64,000 nucleotides of DNA from Polyangium fumosum (GTDB taxonomy: Bacteria; Myxococcota_A; Polyangia; Polyangiales; Polyangiaceae), in assembly GCF_005144585.1 (NCBI RefSeq), contig NZ_SSMQ01000046.1, positions 1-64,000 on the forward strand. Direction: 5' to 3'. The notes under the pieces are model-generated. The model was not told the DNA's origin. It did no database searches and was given only the letters and a program-made list of their open reading frames with translations. Position numbers and translations under genes: made by a program. Shown one piece after another: positions 34,967 to 47,100 of the stretch (position 1 is its first letter; each line of letters begins with the position of its first letter).

Positions 34967-35063
34967 GGTCGCCCATGATCCCGCGGCGCCCGCAATCGAT
35001 CCACTCTTTCTGCAAGAACGGAACGTTCGTCGGAATGACGGATTTAAGGAGGGCGTGCGTCGG

Positions 35064-36554
35064 TCAGTACCCGGCGTCGTGCATGGCCGCCGCGTTGATC
35101 TCGAGGGCGCGGGCGCGGCGGGCGGCAGGCGCGGCGGGCGCGGGCGCAGCGGCGGCGGAATCGGAGCTCTTGCGGGCCGCGCTCACGTTGCGCGCGGCGG
35201 CGAGGACACGTTGTTTTTCTTTCTCGTCGCGGACGGTCGCGGCGACCGCGTGGAGCCGCTGCTCCGCCTGCGCGAGGGCCTTCGAGGCATCCTCGAAGCG
35301 GCCCGCATTCACGTCCTGCGCGGCGGCGATTGAAATTTCCGCCGCCTCGTGCACGGCGGCGATCGTCCGGGCGCGCGCGTGTTCCGTTCGCGCGACGACC
35401 GCGGGATCGTCGGTCAGATCAAAACGCGCCACGACCTCCTGCACCCGCGGCAAACCCTGCTCCGCGGGGTCGCGGAAGTGCAGGCGCACGCTCGCGAGGG
35501 GACGGGCGCCCGTCATGCTCGCATCGTCCACGCGCACGCGGACGGCCATTTCGCGGTGCTGGCCGCCGAACATCGCGCCGAGGGGCACGCGCATCCCGCC
35601 GCCCGCGACGGGCGTGGCGCGGGCGCCGGCGACGGAGAGGATCGTGACGCCCGGCGCGGGGACGATCTCGACGACGGCGTCGGTCGCGCGGGTGGCGGCG
35701 ACGAGGCGCGTCTCCTCGGCGAGCACGTTCGTCATGTCCTCGGGCGAGGCGAGGTGATGCATGCGGCCGCTCGATCGAACGGCGAGGGTGTTCAAGGTGC
35801 GCTCGTCGTAGTCGAGGCCGACGCCGAGGGCCGTGACCTGGATGCCGCGCTCGGCGCCGGTCTCGGCGATCGCGCCGAGCAATTCGGGCGAGGTGGGGCC
35901 GACGGTGGCGACGCCGTCGGAGATGACGACGACGCGGCGAACGGGGTGCGAGGCGGGCGCGGACGCGACGCGCAGCTCGGCGAGGCGCAGGCCGTCGAAG
36001 AGGTTCGTCCCGCCCGCCGCGCTGAGGTGATCGATCACGGCGTGCATGGTCCGGCGCGTGCCGGGGTCGAGCGGAAAGGGCGCGATGCGATCCTCGGCGG
36101 CGTCCGAGAATGCCTGGATGGAGACGATGTCGCCGTCGGGCAGGCTGTCGACCATGCGATGCGCGGCGGCGCGCGCGTGCTCGATCTTCGCGCCGGACAT
36201 GGAGCCGGACGTATCGATGACGAGCGCGAGGGCGCTCTTCGCGCGGGCGATCCTGGCGCTCGTGGGGACGTCGACCCACACGCCGAGCAAGGTCTCGCGC
36301 TGGCTGCGGAGGATGAAATCACTCGCGGGGGCGGCGCCGATCCACGAGGCATTTTCGCGCGGCGCGTCGCTCGCGGGGCCGGGCTCGGCGGCGCCTCCGG
36401 AGGCCACGAGGAGGGTCGCGGGCGCGGGCGTCTTCGGCGCGACAGCAGCGCCTTCTTCCGTGTGCGTGGGGCTCGCGACGGGGGCTTGTGGGGCGGCGGC
36501 GGCGCACCCGGCGAGCAGGGTGGCCGTGAACAAAGCAATCACCTTCGGTCGCAT
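35064..36554 (-). CDS. VWA-domain lipoprotein
   Basis: A 496-residue lipoprotein (TLLAGC). A von Willebrand factor A domain spans about 105-285 with an intact MIDAS (DTSGSMSG, then TNLFDG and SDGVATVG). A beta-rich domain (about 290-390) and a helical Ala/Arg-rich tail follow. It resembles YfbK/Ca-activated chloride-channel-like bacterial VWA lipoproteins. GAGGAG lies 8 nt before the ATG at 36554. A surface or periplasmic adhesion/scaffold role is inferred. Confidence 0.83.
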   Translation of the reverse strand: MRPKVIALFTATLLAGCAAAAPQAPVASPTHTEEGAAVAPKTPAPATLLVASGGAAEPGPASDAPRENASWIGAAPASDFILRSQRETLLGVWVDVPTSARIARAKSALALVIDTSGSMSGAKIEHARAAAHRMVDSLPDGDIVSIQAFSDAAEDRIAPFPLDPGTRRTMHAVIDHLSAAGGTNLFDGLRLAELRVASAPASHPVRRVVVISDGVATVGPTSPELLGAIAETGAERGIQVTALGVGLDYDERTLNTLAVRSSGRMHHLASPEDMTNVLAEETRLVAATRATDAVVEIVPAPGVTILSVAGARATPVAGGGMRVPLGAMFGGQHREMAVRVRVDDASMTGARPLASVRLHFRDPAEQGLPRVQEVVARFDLTDDPAVVARTEHARARTIAAVHEAAEISIAAAQDVNAGRFEDASKALAQAEQRLHAVAATVRDEKEKQRVLAAARNVSAARKSSDSAAAAPAPAAPAARRARALEINAAAMHDAGY

Positions 36555-36699
36555 CGTCGGCTCCTCGTTGGGGCGCGCGTCGCGGGAGTGGCCAGCTCCT
36601 CGGGCGCGGCGGCCCGACCTCTTACGGACGAGAGGGGCGAACGATCTTTCGGGCGTGAAGAAGGTGTCGGCGGGCGGCGGGGAGCCCAAGGGAGCCGCT

Positions 36700-36825
36700 T
36701 CGCTGGGGCTTTGCCCCAGGCCCCAGCAGGGGCTGTCCGCCCCTGCACCCGGACCAGCCAGGGGCTGGACCCAAGCTCGATGAACTGCGCGATGCGCAGT
36801 TCATCGAACAGGCCCGGTCAAGACC
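36700..36825. repeat. Composite hairpin intergenic repeat, copy B
   Basis: GGGGCTTTGCCCC, AGGGGCTGTCCGCCCCT, CCAGCCAGGGGCTGG, then a 14-bp stem TCGATGAACTGCGC (36777-36790), loop GAT, and its complement (36794-36807). It has the same order as copy A and lies 70 bp from the inverted copy C. Confidence 0.75.
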
Positions 36826-36889
36826 GGCAACGACGTTCCCCACCAAAACAGCCGCGCTGCTGGTTCGGCTGGCCCCCCGGCTTCTTCGT

Positions 36890-37018
36890 CGGCCTGTTTG
36901 AAAAACTGCGCGGAGCGCAGTTTTTCAACCCTGGGTCCAGCCCCTGGCTGGTCCGGGGTCGAGGGGGCGGACAGCCCCCCGCGGGGTCCGGGGCAGAGCC
37001 CCGGGCGCGGCGCTGCCT
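36890..37018. repeat. Composite hairpin intergenic repeat, copy C (inverted)
   Basis: The reverse orientation of copies A and B. The final stem is TTGAAAAACTGCGC (36898-36911), loop GGA, and its complement (36915-36928). The AACTGCGC core is shared, while the outer stem bases differ from A and B but remain fully paired. It abuts the 3' end of the HD-domain gene. Confidence 0.75.
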
Positions 37019-37020
37019 GC

Positions 37021-37989
<969 letters not shown>

Positions 37990-38068
37990 GCTTCCGATCT
38001 CGCTTGAAAACAGGGGAGGGGGAGGGCGTAGCGCGGCGCGCCTTGCCTGTCGAGCGCGAGCGCGCGCG

Positions 38069-38566
38069 TCAGCGGCCTGGGCGGAGCACCGTCGTCACGC
38101 GGAAGGAGCCGCCGATCTGCGTGGTCGCGTTCGGCTCGCTCGGGCGCGCGATGCCCACGAGCATGCCTGGGTGCAAGCCGAGCGGCAGCTCGCCGACGTC
38201 ACGCACGAGCAAGCGCAGAAGCGCGATCACCATCGGGTGATGGCCGACGAGCAGCGCGTCTGCGTCTGCTGCGGCGAGCTCGCGCAGGAGCGCGACGGGC
38301 GGCGACTCGTCCGGTTCGAGCTCTGGGAACGTCTCGATCGGGATCGCCGCGACACCGAGCGCGCCGGCCATGAGCTCTGCGGTGTGATGCGCGCGCACGT
38401 AGGTGCTTGCCACGATGCGGCCGAGCGTCGGACCTTGCTGGGTCCGCAGCGTCTTGCCGATTTCCTCGACGCCGAGGATGCCTTCGGGGGTGAGGGGACG
38501 ATCGCGGTCTCGTCCCGACGGCGAGCTGTCGGCCGCGAGGCCGTGGCGCATCACGTAGAGGTTCAT
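38069..38566 (-). CDS. sixA: Phosphohistidine phosphatase SixA
   Basis: A 165-residue histidine-phosphatase-superfamily enzyme with the RHG motif at the N-terminus (YVMRHGLA) and the second catalytic His in LLVGHHPMV. It is short, as SixA is, and removes phosphate from phosphohistidine on two-component or PTS proteins. It lies downstream of recA on the same strand with a 47-bp gap. Confidence 0.87.
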   Translation of the reverse strand: MNLYVMRHGLAADSSPSGRDRDRPLTPEGILGVEEIGKTLRTQQGPTLGRIVASTYVRAHHTAELMAGALGVAAIPIETFPELEPDESPPVALLRELAAADADALLVGHHPMVIALLRLLVRDVGELPLGLHPGMLVGIARPSEPNATTQIGGSFRVTTVLRPGR

Positions 38567-38613
38567 GGTGACGAGAGGGAGCCTGCCACGAGGGAGGCCC
38601 CCTCGGGGATGGT

Positions 38614-39732
<1,119 letters not shown>

Positions 39733-39808
39733 GGCGACCTCGGGGGGCAGGGGGGCAAAGAGGGTACTGGGTCGCGGGTTTTGCGCCACGAACCGTTCGT
39801 CTCGGCTG

Positions 39809-39837
39809 CGTATACTGTCCGGCTGTTCAGGAGGCAA
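39809..39837 (-). promoter_or_regulatory. recA promoter with LexA-like operator in the spacer
   Basis: On the minus strand TTGCCT (39832-39837), a 17-nt spacer and TATACG (39809-39814) form a sigma-70 promoter. The spacer, read on the plus strand, is CTGTCCGGCTGTTCAGG (39815-39831). It matches the published Myxococcus xanthus LexA-box consensus CTRHAMRYBYGTTCAGS at 15 of 17 positions as I recall it. LexA bound here would block the promoter. Confidence 0.65.
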
Positions 39838-39990
39838 GGCTGAACGGTCGCGGGTAGGACACGAAATGTCCTGTCTGGCGTGTCTCTTTTTTGGCCGCCC
39901 AAGACAGCGGCCAAGCCCCAGGGTAGGCCCGAACGAAGCGTAGCGGCGTGAGGGACGTAGGGAGCCGGCCCAACGAGGCCGGATCCCTCC

Positions 39991-42900
39991 TCAAAAGAGG
40001 CCGATCGAGAAGTGGAAGGCGCCGATGTCCTCCCACTGACGGCGGTTCAGGTTGAAGCCGTAGTCGAGCGCGAGCGGGCCGATGGGGGTCGTGATGCGCA
40101 GGCCCGCGCCGAGGGCGTACCGGAGCGTGAAGTCGATGGCCGTCGGCTCCTTCCAGAGGTTGCCCGTGTCGAGGAAGAAGCCGGCCTGGAAGAGGTCGGT
40201 CACGGGCACGCGGAGCTCGAGGCGCGGGTTGATCGAGAGGTCTCCGCCGCGGATCGGGACGTTCGCGAGGACGGCCGAGCGCGTGGTCTGGCCCTTCGCG
40301 ACGAGCCCACGCGCGACGTCCTCGGGCACGAGCGCGTCGGCGAGGAAGGCGCGGATCGTGTCGACGCCGCCGAGGAAGAAGAGGCGGTCGGGGTAGGTGG
40401 AGCTGCCGTCCTTGAGCTGGAGGTTGTAGCCGGCCGCGAGGCTCATCGCGATGCTCGGGCCCTTCGAGCCGAGCTCGAAGTAGCCGGCGACGCGGCCGGA
40501 CATGCGCAGGAAGTGGCTGTTGATCGTGGCCTCGTCCTCGTCGGTGGGCAGCGCGTTGACGTGCTCGACGCCGAGCGCGACGAGCGCGCCCTTCGTCGCG
40601 GCGAAGGCGCTGTTGCGGCCGTCCCACGCGAAGTTGATGCGCTCGGCGACGGCGAAGGTGCTGCCGAAGGGGACGCGGAGCAGCGGGATGATCGGCGAGT
40701 CGAGGGCGGTCTCGTTGAAGACGTCGACCTCGTTCACCTCCGCGGACGCGCCGAGGCGCATCGTGACCGTGCGGCTCGGCCGGTAGGCGAGCGTGGGCAC
40801 GAGCGCCTGGCGGGTGATGCCGAAGCCGCGCTGGTTGTCGCGCACGTCGATGCCGTCGATCGAGAGGCTCACGAGCGGGCCGAGGCCGATCTCGGGGAAC
40901 GCGATCGACGCGGTGTTCCGGCGTTCGAGCTGCTGGCCGACGCTGAGCTTCTTCTCGTAGTCGGCGCGCACGCCGGGATCGAGGACGATGAAGTCGAAGA
41001 GGTACGAGAGCTGCACGCGCAAGGTGAGCGCGATGGCGAGGCCCGCGATGTTCTTGTGACCGTACTCGACGGCGAAGCGCAGGCCCTCGCCCGTGGAGAA
41101 GCCGACGCGTGGATCGAGGTACTGCGGGACCTGCTCGGTCACCGTGACGAGCACGCGCTTCTGCTTCTGCGGGACCTCCGGATCTTCGAGGCCCACCGAG
41201 ACGCTGGAGAATGCGCCGAGCGAGCCGATGCGCTCCTCGCTGCGCCGCGCGTCGCGCTCCACGAAGGGTTTGCCCTCCTGGAGCGTGACACGGCGCAGGA
41301 TGAGCGCCTCGCTCGTGCGCAGCGCGCCGCGCACGACGAAGCCGCCGACGATGACCTGATCCCGCTCGGTGATCGCGAAGCGAGCGCGCGCCCGCGTGCG
41401 GTCGGGCGAGGGCTCGATCGCCGCCTTCACCTCGGCGAACGCATACCCGCGATCGCGGTAGGCCTCGACGAGCCGGAGGCGCGCCGCTTCGAGCTCGATC
41501 GTGGAGAGCGGCTTGCCGAGCTCGAGGCGGCTCGTCTCGAAGAGCGCCTGCTCGGAGAGCGTGCGGCTGCCCTCGAAGGCGACGTCGTGCAGCAAGGTCT
41601 GCGGGCCGAGGTGCATCGGGATGCGCAGCGCGATCTCGCGCGAGCACTCGACGTGCTTCAGGGGATCGGGGCGGCACGCGAGCGTCTGCGGGGGCTCCGG
41701 CTCCGGCAGCGGGAGGCCGAGGGCGTCCTTCGCGCAGACAGCCTCGTTCGGCTCGCGCGGCTCGGGCATGCAGCGTCCCGCGGGCGAACGCGTGCTGCAT
41801 GTCGCGCGCTCGATCTGCACGGGTCCGACGATGGCGTTGAGGTAGCCCTTGCTGTACGCGAGATCCTTCAGGTGCTTGAGCGCGCGCTCGTACGTCTCGG
41901 GCGCGTACGTCTCGGCCGGGTTCAGATCGAGCGGCCTCGCCACGGCGCGCGGCCCGCGCCCGCCGAAGAGGGCCGAGACCGCGTTCGGGTCCTTCAGCGA
42001 AAAACCTTTGTCGCCGGGCAGATCCTCCACGAGGAAGCTGTCGATCTCGCCGCGCACCTGCTCGGCGTTCCAGGTCTTCGGCAGGCACGGGAAGATGCGC
42101 TGCACGACCCGCACCTGCTCGCCCTCGTCGATCCGCAGCACGAGGTGATGCACCGGATCGTTCGGGCCGCCGCGCTCCTCGGCGACGACGCGCGCGTCGA
42201 GGAAGCCGCGCTGCACGTAGAAGCGGGTGAGCCGCTCGATGAGTTCTTGCGTCTTCTGTTCGAGGCCCTTCTTTGGTGCGACCGCGGCGGAGAGCTCGAC
42301 CTCGTCGACGGAGCGGTTGCCCTCGAAGACCGGGACGATCCGCGGCCCCGGCGTGACGTACACGAAGAGCTCGCTGCTCGACGCCGAGAGCCGCACCGCG
42401 TGCTTGACGTCGGCGCGGTAAAAGCCGCTCTCGCGCAGCGCCTCGGCGAGCTCCCGATCGGCCTCTTCGAGCAGCGGCTCGTCGATGCGCGCGCCGACCC
42501 CGAACCGATAACGCTCTTCCCGGCCGCCGAGCTCGCGCTCCATGCCGGGCGTGATCACGAAGGAGCGGCGCGACACGGTGCGCGGCGCGCCCGCGTCGAT
42601 GTCGATGCGCAAGACGACGCGGCCCGGATCGTCCGTGTCCGAGACGTCGGACGTGACGTTCGCCTGGGGGTAGCCGTGATCCGCGTAGTACCGGCGGATC
42701 CGCTGGCCCATCTCCGTCAACATCGGCGCCGTGATCTCGCCGCCTTCGCGCACGCGCCCCGCGTCGAGCGTCGCGGCGCGATCCAGCGTCGCGCCCGAGA
42801 GGCGGATCGAGGCCACGATGCGCCGCGGCAAGACGTGCGCGCGCAGGACCACGCCGTCTCCCTCGGCGATCGCCTCGACCGTCACGCGGGCGAACTGCCC

Positions 42901-43254
42901 CGACTCCGTGAGCTCGCGCATCACGGTTCGCGCGGCCGAGGGCTGAAACGGCTCGCCTGTGCGGATCTTCGTGACGCGCGGCGAGGTGCTCCAGCGGGAG
43001 CCCACGGTCACGACGTCGACGCGCTTGATCGGTTTGCCCGTGAGCGCGCTCGTGTCGGGCGGCGGCCCGAGCTGCGGCGCGGCGAGCGCGGCTTGCGGCT
43101 CCTCGCCGGCGAGCGCGGCGCTCTCGCCGGGGCTCGTCCCCGGGTTTTTCGCGTCATCGGCCCCCGCCGTCGCCGCGCCGAGCAGGCAGACGAGCGAGCA
43201 TGCCGCGGCCAGGCAGCGGGCTCGTTGGGACCGGGAAAAACGCGGGATGGGCAC
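39991..43254 (-). CDS. Omp85 outer-membrane assembly protein (BamA/TamA-like)
   Basis: An Omp85 protein of about 1087 residues. A signal peptide (CLAAACSLVCLLGAATAGA) is followed by a long POTRA region (about 80-730), including several POTRA-like repeats (IKRVDVVTVGSRW, ASIRLSGATL, VPVFEGNRSV, LLHDVAFEGSRTL, IVGGFVVRGAL). A C-terminal 16-strand barrel follows and ends in GAFHFSIGLF, the aromatic-terminated beta-signal. A Cys-containing insert (ATCSTRSPAGRC... ) interrupts the POTRA region. The next envelope gene is tamB, so a TamA role is favoured over BamA. I use the GTG at 43254; its ribosome site is weak. Confidence 0.87.
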   Translation of the reverse strand: MPIPRFSRSQRARCLAAACSLVCLLGAATAGADDAKNPGTSPGESAALAGEEPQAALAAPQLGPPPDTSALTGKPIKRVDVVTVGSRWSTSPRVTKIRTGEPFQPSAARTVMRELTESGQFARVTVEAIAEGDGVVLRAHVLPRRIVASIRLSGATLDRAATLDAGRVREGGEITAPMLTEMGQRIRRYYADHGYPQANVTSDVSDTDDPGRVVLRIDIDAGAPRTVSRRSFVITPGMERELGGREERYRFGVGARIDEPLLEEADRELAEALRESGFYRADVKHAVRLSASSSELFVYVTPGPRIVPVFEGNRSVDEVELSAAVAPKKGLEQKTQELIERLTRFYVQRGFLDARVVAEERGGPNDPVHHLVLRIDEGEQVRVVQRIFPCLPKTWNAEQVRGEIDSFLVEDLPGDKGFSLKDPNAVSALFGGRGPRAVARPLDLNPAETYAPETYERALKHLKDLAYSKGYLNAIVGPVQIERATCSTRSPAGRCMPEPREPNEAVCAKDALGLPLPEPEPPQTLACRPDPLKHVECSREIALRIPMHLGPQTLLHDVAFEGSRTLSEQALFETSRLELGKPLSTIELEAARLRLVEAYRDRGYAFAEVKAAIEPSPDRTRARARFAITERDQVIVGGFVVRGALRTSEALILRRVTLQEGKPFVERDARRSEERIGSLGAFSSVSVGLEDPEVPQKQKRVLVTVTEQVPQYLDPRVGFSTGEGLRFAVEYGHKNIAGLAIALTLRVQLSYLFDFIVLDPGVRADYEKKLSVGQQLERRNTASIAFPEIGLGPLVSLSIDGIDVRDNQRGFGITRQALVPTLAYRPSRTVTMRLGASAEVNEVDVFNETALDSPIIPLLRVPFGSTFAVAERINFAWDGRNSAFAATKGALVALGVEHVNALPTDEDEATINSHFLRMSGRVAGYFELGSKGPSIAMSLAAGYNLQLKDGSSTYPDRLFFLGGVDTIRAFLADALVPEDVARGLVAKGQTTRSAVLANVPIRGGDLSINPRLELRVPVTDLFQAGFFLDTGNLWKEPTAIDFTLRYALGAGLRITTPIGPLALDYGFNLNRRQWEDIGAFHFSIGLF

Positions 43255-43352
43255 GGGCCGAGGTGGATGGGGGCACAGAGGGGCTCGCGGCCCTTTGGAG
43301 ACGCCCGTCCCGATGCTACCGTCCGCCCGAGTTGCTCGCCAAAAGGTACGGC

Positions 43353-44165
43353 ATGGCTGATCCGACGATCCTGATAGGGGCGGTCGCATACGACCCAAAG
43401 GTCGTGACCATCTGGGAGGGCATGCGTGAGCACTTCCAGGAGCACGGCGTGTCCCTCGATTTCGCGCTTTTCTCCAGCTACGAGCGGCAAATCGAGGCCC
43501 TGCTCCATGGGCACGTCGACATCGCCTGGAACTCCGGCATCTCCCATGTGCGTGTGAAGCGACGCACCGAAGGCAAGGCCATCGGCATCGCCATGCGCGA
43601 CCGGGACCGCGATGTGTGCGCGAAGATCCTCATCCGGCGGGAGGTCGTCGTTCGCAAGCTCACGGACCTCCACGGCAAGGTGCTGGCCGTGGGGACGCGC
43701 GACTCGGCGCAGTCGCGGATCTTGCCGCTCTACTACTTGAAACAAGCGGGCGTGGATCTGAACCAGGTGAAGATCCTCGCGTTCGACTCCGACGTCGGCA
43801 AGCACGGCGACACGGGCGCGAGCGAGCTCGCGGTGCTCGCGGCCGTGCACGAAGGCCGTGCGCACGCGGGCGCGGTCGGGAGCCTCGTCTTCCAGGCCGA
43901 GCAGGCGACGGGGCACGTCGATCCGCGCATCGTCGACGTGCTCTGGACGACGCCGACCTTCGACCTGCGCATGTTCGACGCGATGCCCACGCTCGCCGCG
44001 GACAAGGCCGAGACGTTCAAGCGCGTGCTCTCGGAGATGGCGTACGCGAACCCCAAGCACCGCAAGCTCCTCGACATGGAGGGGCTGCGCCGCTGGGTTC
44101 CGGGTCGCGAGCAGAGCTACGCGCCGGTGCGCGCCGCGCTCGACGATCTGCCCGGCTTCGGCTGA
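43353..44165 (+). CDS. PhnD-like substrate-binding protein without signal peptide
   Basis: A 270-residue protein of the phosphate/phosphite/phosphonate-binding (PhnD, PF12974) fold: ILIGAVAYDPKVVTIWEGM, the YERQIEALLHGHVDIAWNSG ligand segment, DLHGKVLAVGTRDSAQS, and VRNAALGS-like AGAVGSLVFQAE. It has no signal peptide from the ATG at 43353 (AAAGG 8 nt upstream), so a periplasmic importer role is doubtful. It may be a cytoplasmic binding or enzyme domain. It lies on the opposite strand between the Omp85 and tamB genes. Confidence 0.82.
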   Translation: MADPTILIGAVAYDPKVVTIWEGMREHFQEHGVSLDFALFSSYERQIEALLHGHVDIAWNSGISHVRVKRRTEGKAIGIAMRDRDRDVCAKILIRREVVVRKLTDLHGKVLAVGTRDSAQSRILPLYYLKQAGVDLNQVKILAFDSDVGKHGDTGASELAVLAAVHEGRAHAGAVGSLVFQAEQATGHVDPRIVDVLWTTPTFDLRMFDAMPTLAADKAETFKRVLSEMAYANPKHRKLLDMEGLRRWVPGREQSYAPVRAALDDLPGFG

Positions 44166-44175
44166 GCTCGCGCGA

Positions 44176-47100
44176 TCATTCGAACTCGAGCCGCCAGCGC
44201 AAGTCGGCGCCGAGGTTGCCGAGCGGCGAGCTCGAGACGTCGTTCGTGTTGTCGTACGCGCCCTGCACGATGACGCGTTTGCCGAGGCGCCACTCGATGC
44301 TCGAACGGACCTCGCGGTTCTCGGTGATGCCCGTCGTCACGGTGGCGCGCACGTCCTCCGTGATGCGCTTGCCGAGCGTGACCGTCGGCTCCGTGCGGCC
44401 CGTGCGCGACGAGTACGACGTGCCGAACCGGAACTCGTCGATGAGCGGCACGATCGTCTTCACGGCCTTGTCCGCGCCGGTGAGCGCGGCGAGCGCTTCG
44501 AGGCCCACGGTCTCGCCGAGCGACGAGGCGAGGCCACGATCCATCTCGGCCCGCGTGAGGCCGAGCGTCAGCAAGAGGACGATGTCCTCCTGGCCGAGCG
44601 GCGGATCACTCGTGAGGTCGAGCTTCACGTTCTCCTGATTGCCGTGGGCGTAGAGGTTGATGCGCCACTGCTGCCCGAGCGTCGCAGTCGCCGCCGCGCT
44701 CGTGCTCGTGTCGGCGGGCGCCGCGCCCGGGGCGCTCGTCGCCGCGTAGCGCCGGTACTCGGTCTGCGCGCGGAGATCGATCCGCGGCGAAAGGCGCAGC
44801 GGGTCGTCGAAACGAACCGATCCCTCGCGCACCGTGAACTCGCTGTTCCGCAGCCGGAGCTTCGAGTCCGGCAGGATGCGCAGGTTGCCGCGCGCGCCGT
44901 AGCGCTGGTTCGTCCCGGAGAGCGCGAGCCCGGGCGGCGTGACTTCGAGCAGCATGTCGACGAGCCCGTTCGAGAAGCGCATCGGCCGCGGCGAGACCAC
45001 GTTCACGTCGAAGCGAAGCGCGTCGTTCTTCGGGTCGTACGTCTCGACCGCCGTGCGCTTCGGCCCGCCCGCGAGCTGGTTCAGGTCGAGGCTCAGCGCG
45101 ATCGGCCGCGAGTACGTGAACGACGTGAGCGACACCGTGCCCTTCACCTCGGGCAGGTTCCGCTCCGCGCGCTCCTCGTCGCTCGTGAAGGGCCGGAACG
45201 TCGCGGAGAGGTCGGCGTCCGCGGTCAAGTTGATCCCCTCGCCGAGCGGCATCTTCACGCCGCGCGCGAGGATCGACGCCTCGGCCGTGCCGAGCTCGAA
45301 GCCGCGGATCGGCATGCGCCCCGTCAAGCTCACCTCGCCGCCGCCGACCTTGGCCGCGCCGCGCAGGATGCGCACCTCGCTGTTCGTGACCGCGACGTCC
45401 ACCTCGATGTCGTCGAGCGACACGGGCATCCCTCGCAGCGCGAGCTCGCCGCCGCGCAGCCGCGCCGAACCGCCGTACCGCAGCGCGTTCGTCGTGCCTT
45501 GCACGCGCAGGTTCGCTTCGAGCGACCCGCGCGCCCGCGAGACCTGCTGCATGTCCGCGGAGAGGCGCCCGAGATCGAGCGGCCCGACGCGCAAGCCCAC
45601 ATCGAACTCGGGCGTGGTCACGAGGCGCTGCACGCGGCCGCCGAGCGCGATCGGCGCCGACAAACCCGAGCCACTCTGCACGACGAGCTCGAGGTCGGGC
45701 AGCACGAGCGTGTTGTTCTGCACGACGATCGGCCCGGGCGTCCCCTGCAGCGACACGCGACGCCCGCCGCGATCGAGGTCGAGCCCCGTCAGCGTGACGA
45801 TCACGTCGCTCTTCGCGAGATCGTCGAGCGGCAGCCGGCGGATCTCGAGCGCCGCGTCGAGGCTGCCATGCGGCGGCGTGGCGCTGAACGCGACGCCCGG
45901 GATCAGGTTCGCGAGCGTGCCGAGATCGAGCCCACGCGTCGTGAGCTTGCCCGTCACGACCTTGTGCTTCTGCCGCGTGATGCGCACGTCCGAGAGCGCG
46001 AGCTGCCCGCCCGCGAGCATCCCGTCGACGCGGAACGTGCCCGCGGACGTGTCCCTGTCGTACTCGGCGCGATCGAAGGGCCCCGAGCGTGGATTGCCGC
46101 AGCGCGTCCAGCCGACCGTCTTCACCTGCGTGCCTTCGGAGCCCATGAGCACGCGGAGCTGCGACGACGGCAGCGACGAGGGCCCGATCCGGATCGGCGA
46201 GATCTGCACGTCGGCCTGCGCTTCGAGCTGGCTCACCGTGCCCGAGATGTTCGCGATCGCCGAGATCGAGCCGTCGAGCGGCTTGCCCATGCGGCCGAGC
46301 GCGTCGAGGTGATCGATCGGGATCCCCGTGGCGATCGCTTGCCCGGACACACGCCCGCCCGGACGAACCGACACCGTCGCGAGCAGCGAGCCCGTGCCCT
46401 TGCGCAGGCTCGCCGCGTGCACGTCGAGGTTCATCCCCGCCGCGCCCGCCTCGCGATCTTCCCAGTCGAGATCGACGTCGACGTCACCGTCGGAATATTT
46501 CTCGCCGAAGAGCGCCACCTCCTCGAGGTGCATCTTCGTCTTCACGCGCAAGCGGCCCGCGCCGCAGCGATCTTCGGGCCCGCCGACGACGAAATGCACC
46601 CGCGCCGTCCCGCTCGCGTTGCCGTCGATCTCGGCGAAGCGCGGATCGTCGTCGAGGTGCACGATCCGGTAGAAGTCGTGGAGCCAGAGGTGCGGCGCGC
46701 TCTGCGTGTCGAGCTCCGCGTCCACCACGACGTTCGGCCCCGCGTCGAAGTCGACGTGCACCTCAGGCGCGCGGATCTTGCTCTCGCCCTTGCGCACATG
46801 CACGTCGGCGAGGCGCAGATCGAAGGGCTCGAAGAACACGCGCGCGCTCTCCACGTCGCCGAACGAGAACGCCGCGAACTCGAAGCCCTTGATCGCCACG
46901 TCGGCCTCGACCTTCGGCCGCGTGAACGGCCCGCGCGCGACCGCGGCAACGTCCGCGATCCCCGCGATCGGGATGTTCCGCAGGGGCGAGAGCTCCGACA
47001 GGTCGACGTGGGATCCTTTCGCGATCTCGATGTCGAGGTAGCTCCGGAAGAAGAGCTTCACCGTCGTGTGCAGCTCCGACTTCGGCGTCTCGATCGCGAC

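Noticed and set aside
39827-42088. A 753-residue minus-strand frame overlapping the Omp85 gene
   Set aside because: It is in another frame of the same strand, Arg-rich, and covers the C-terminal barrel coding region; Omp85 is the real gene.
40012-43374. A 1120-residue plus-strand reading frame opposite the Omp85 gene
   Set aside because: Shadow of the Omp85 coding sequence; no domain or signal peptide.
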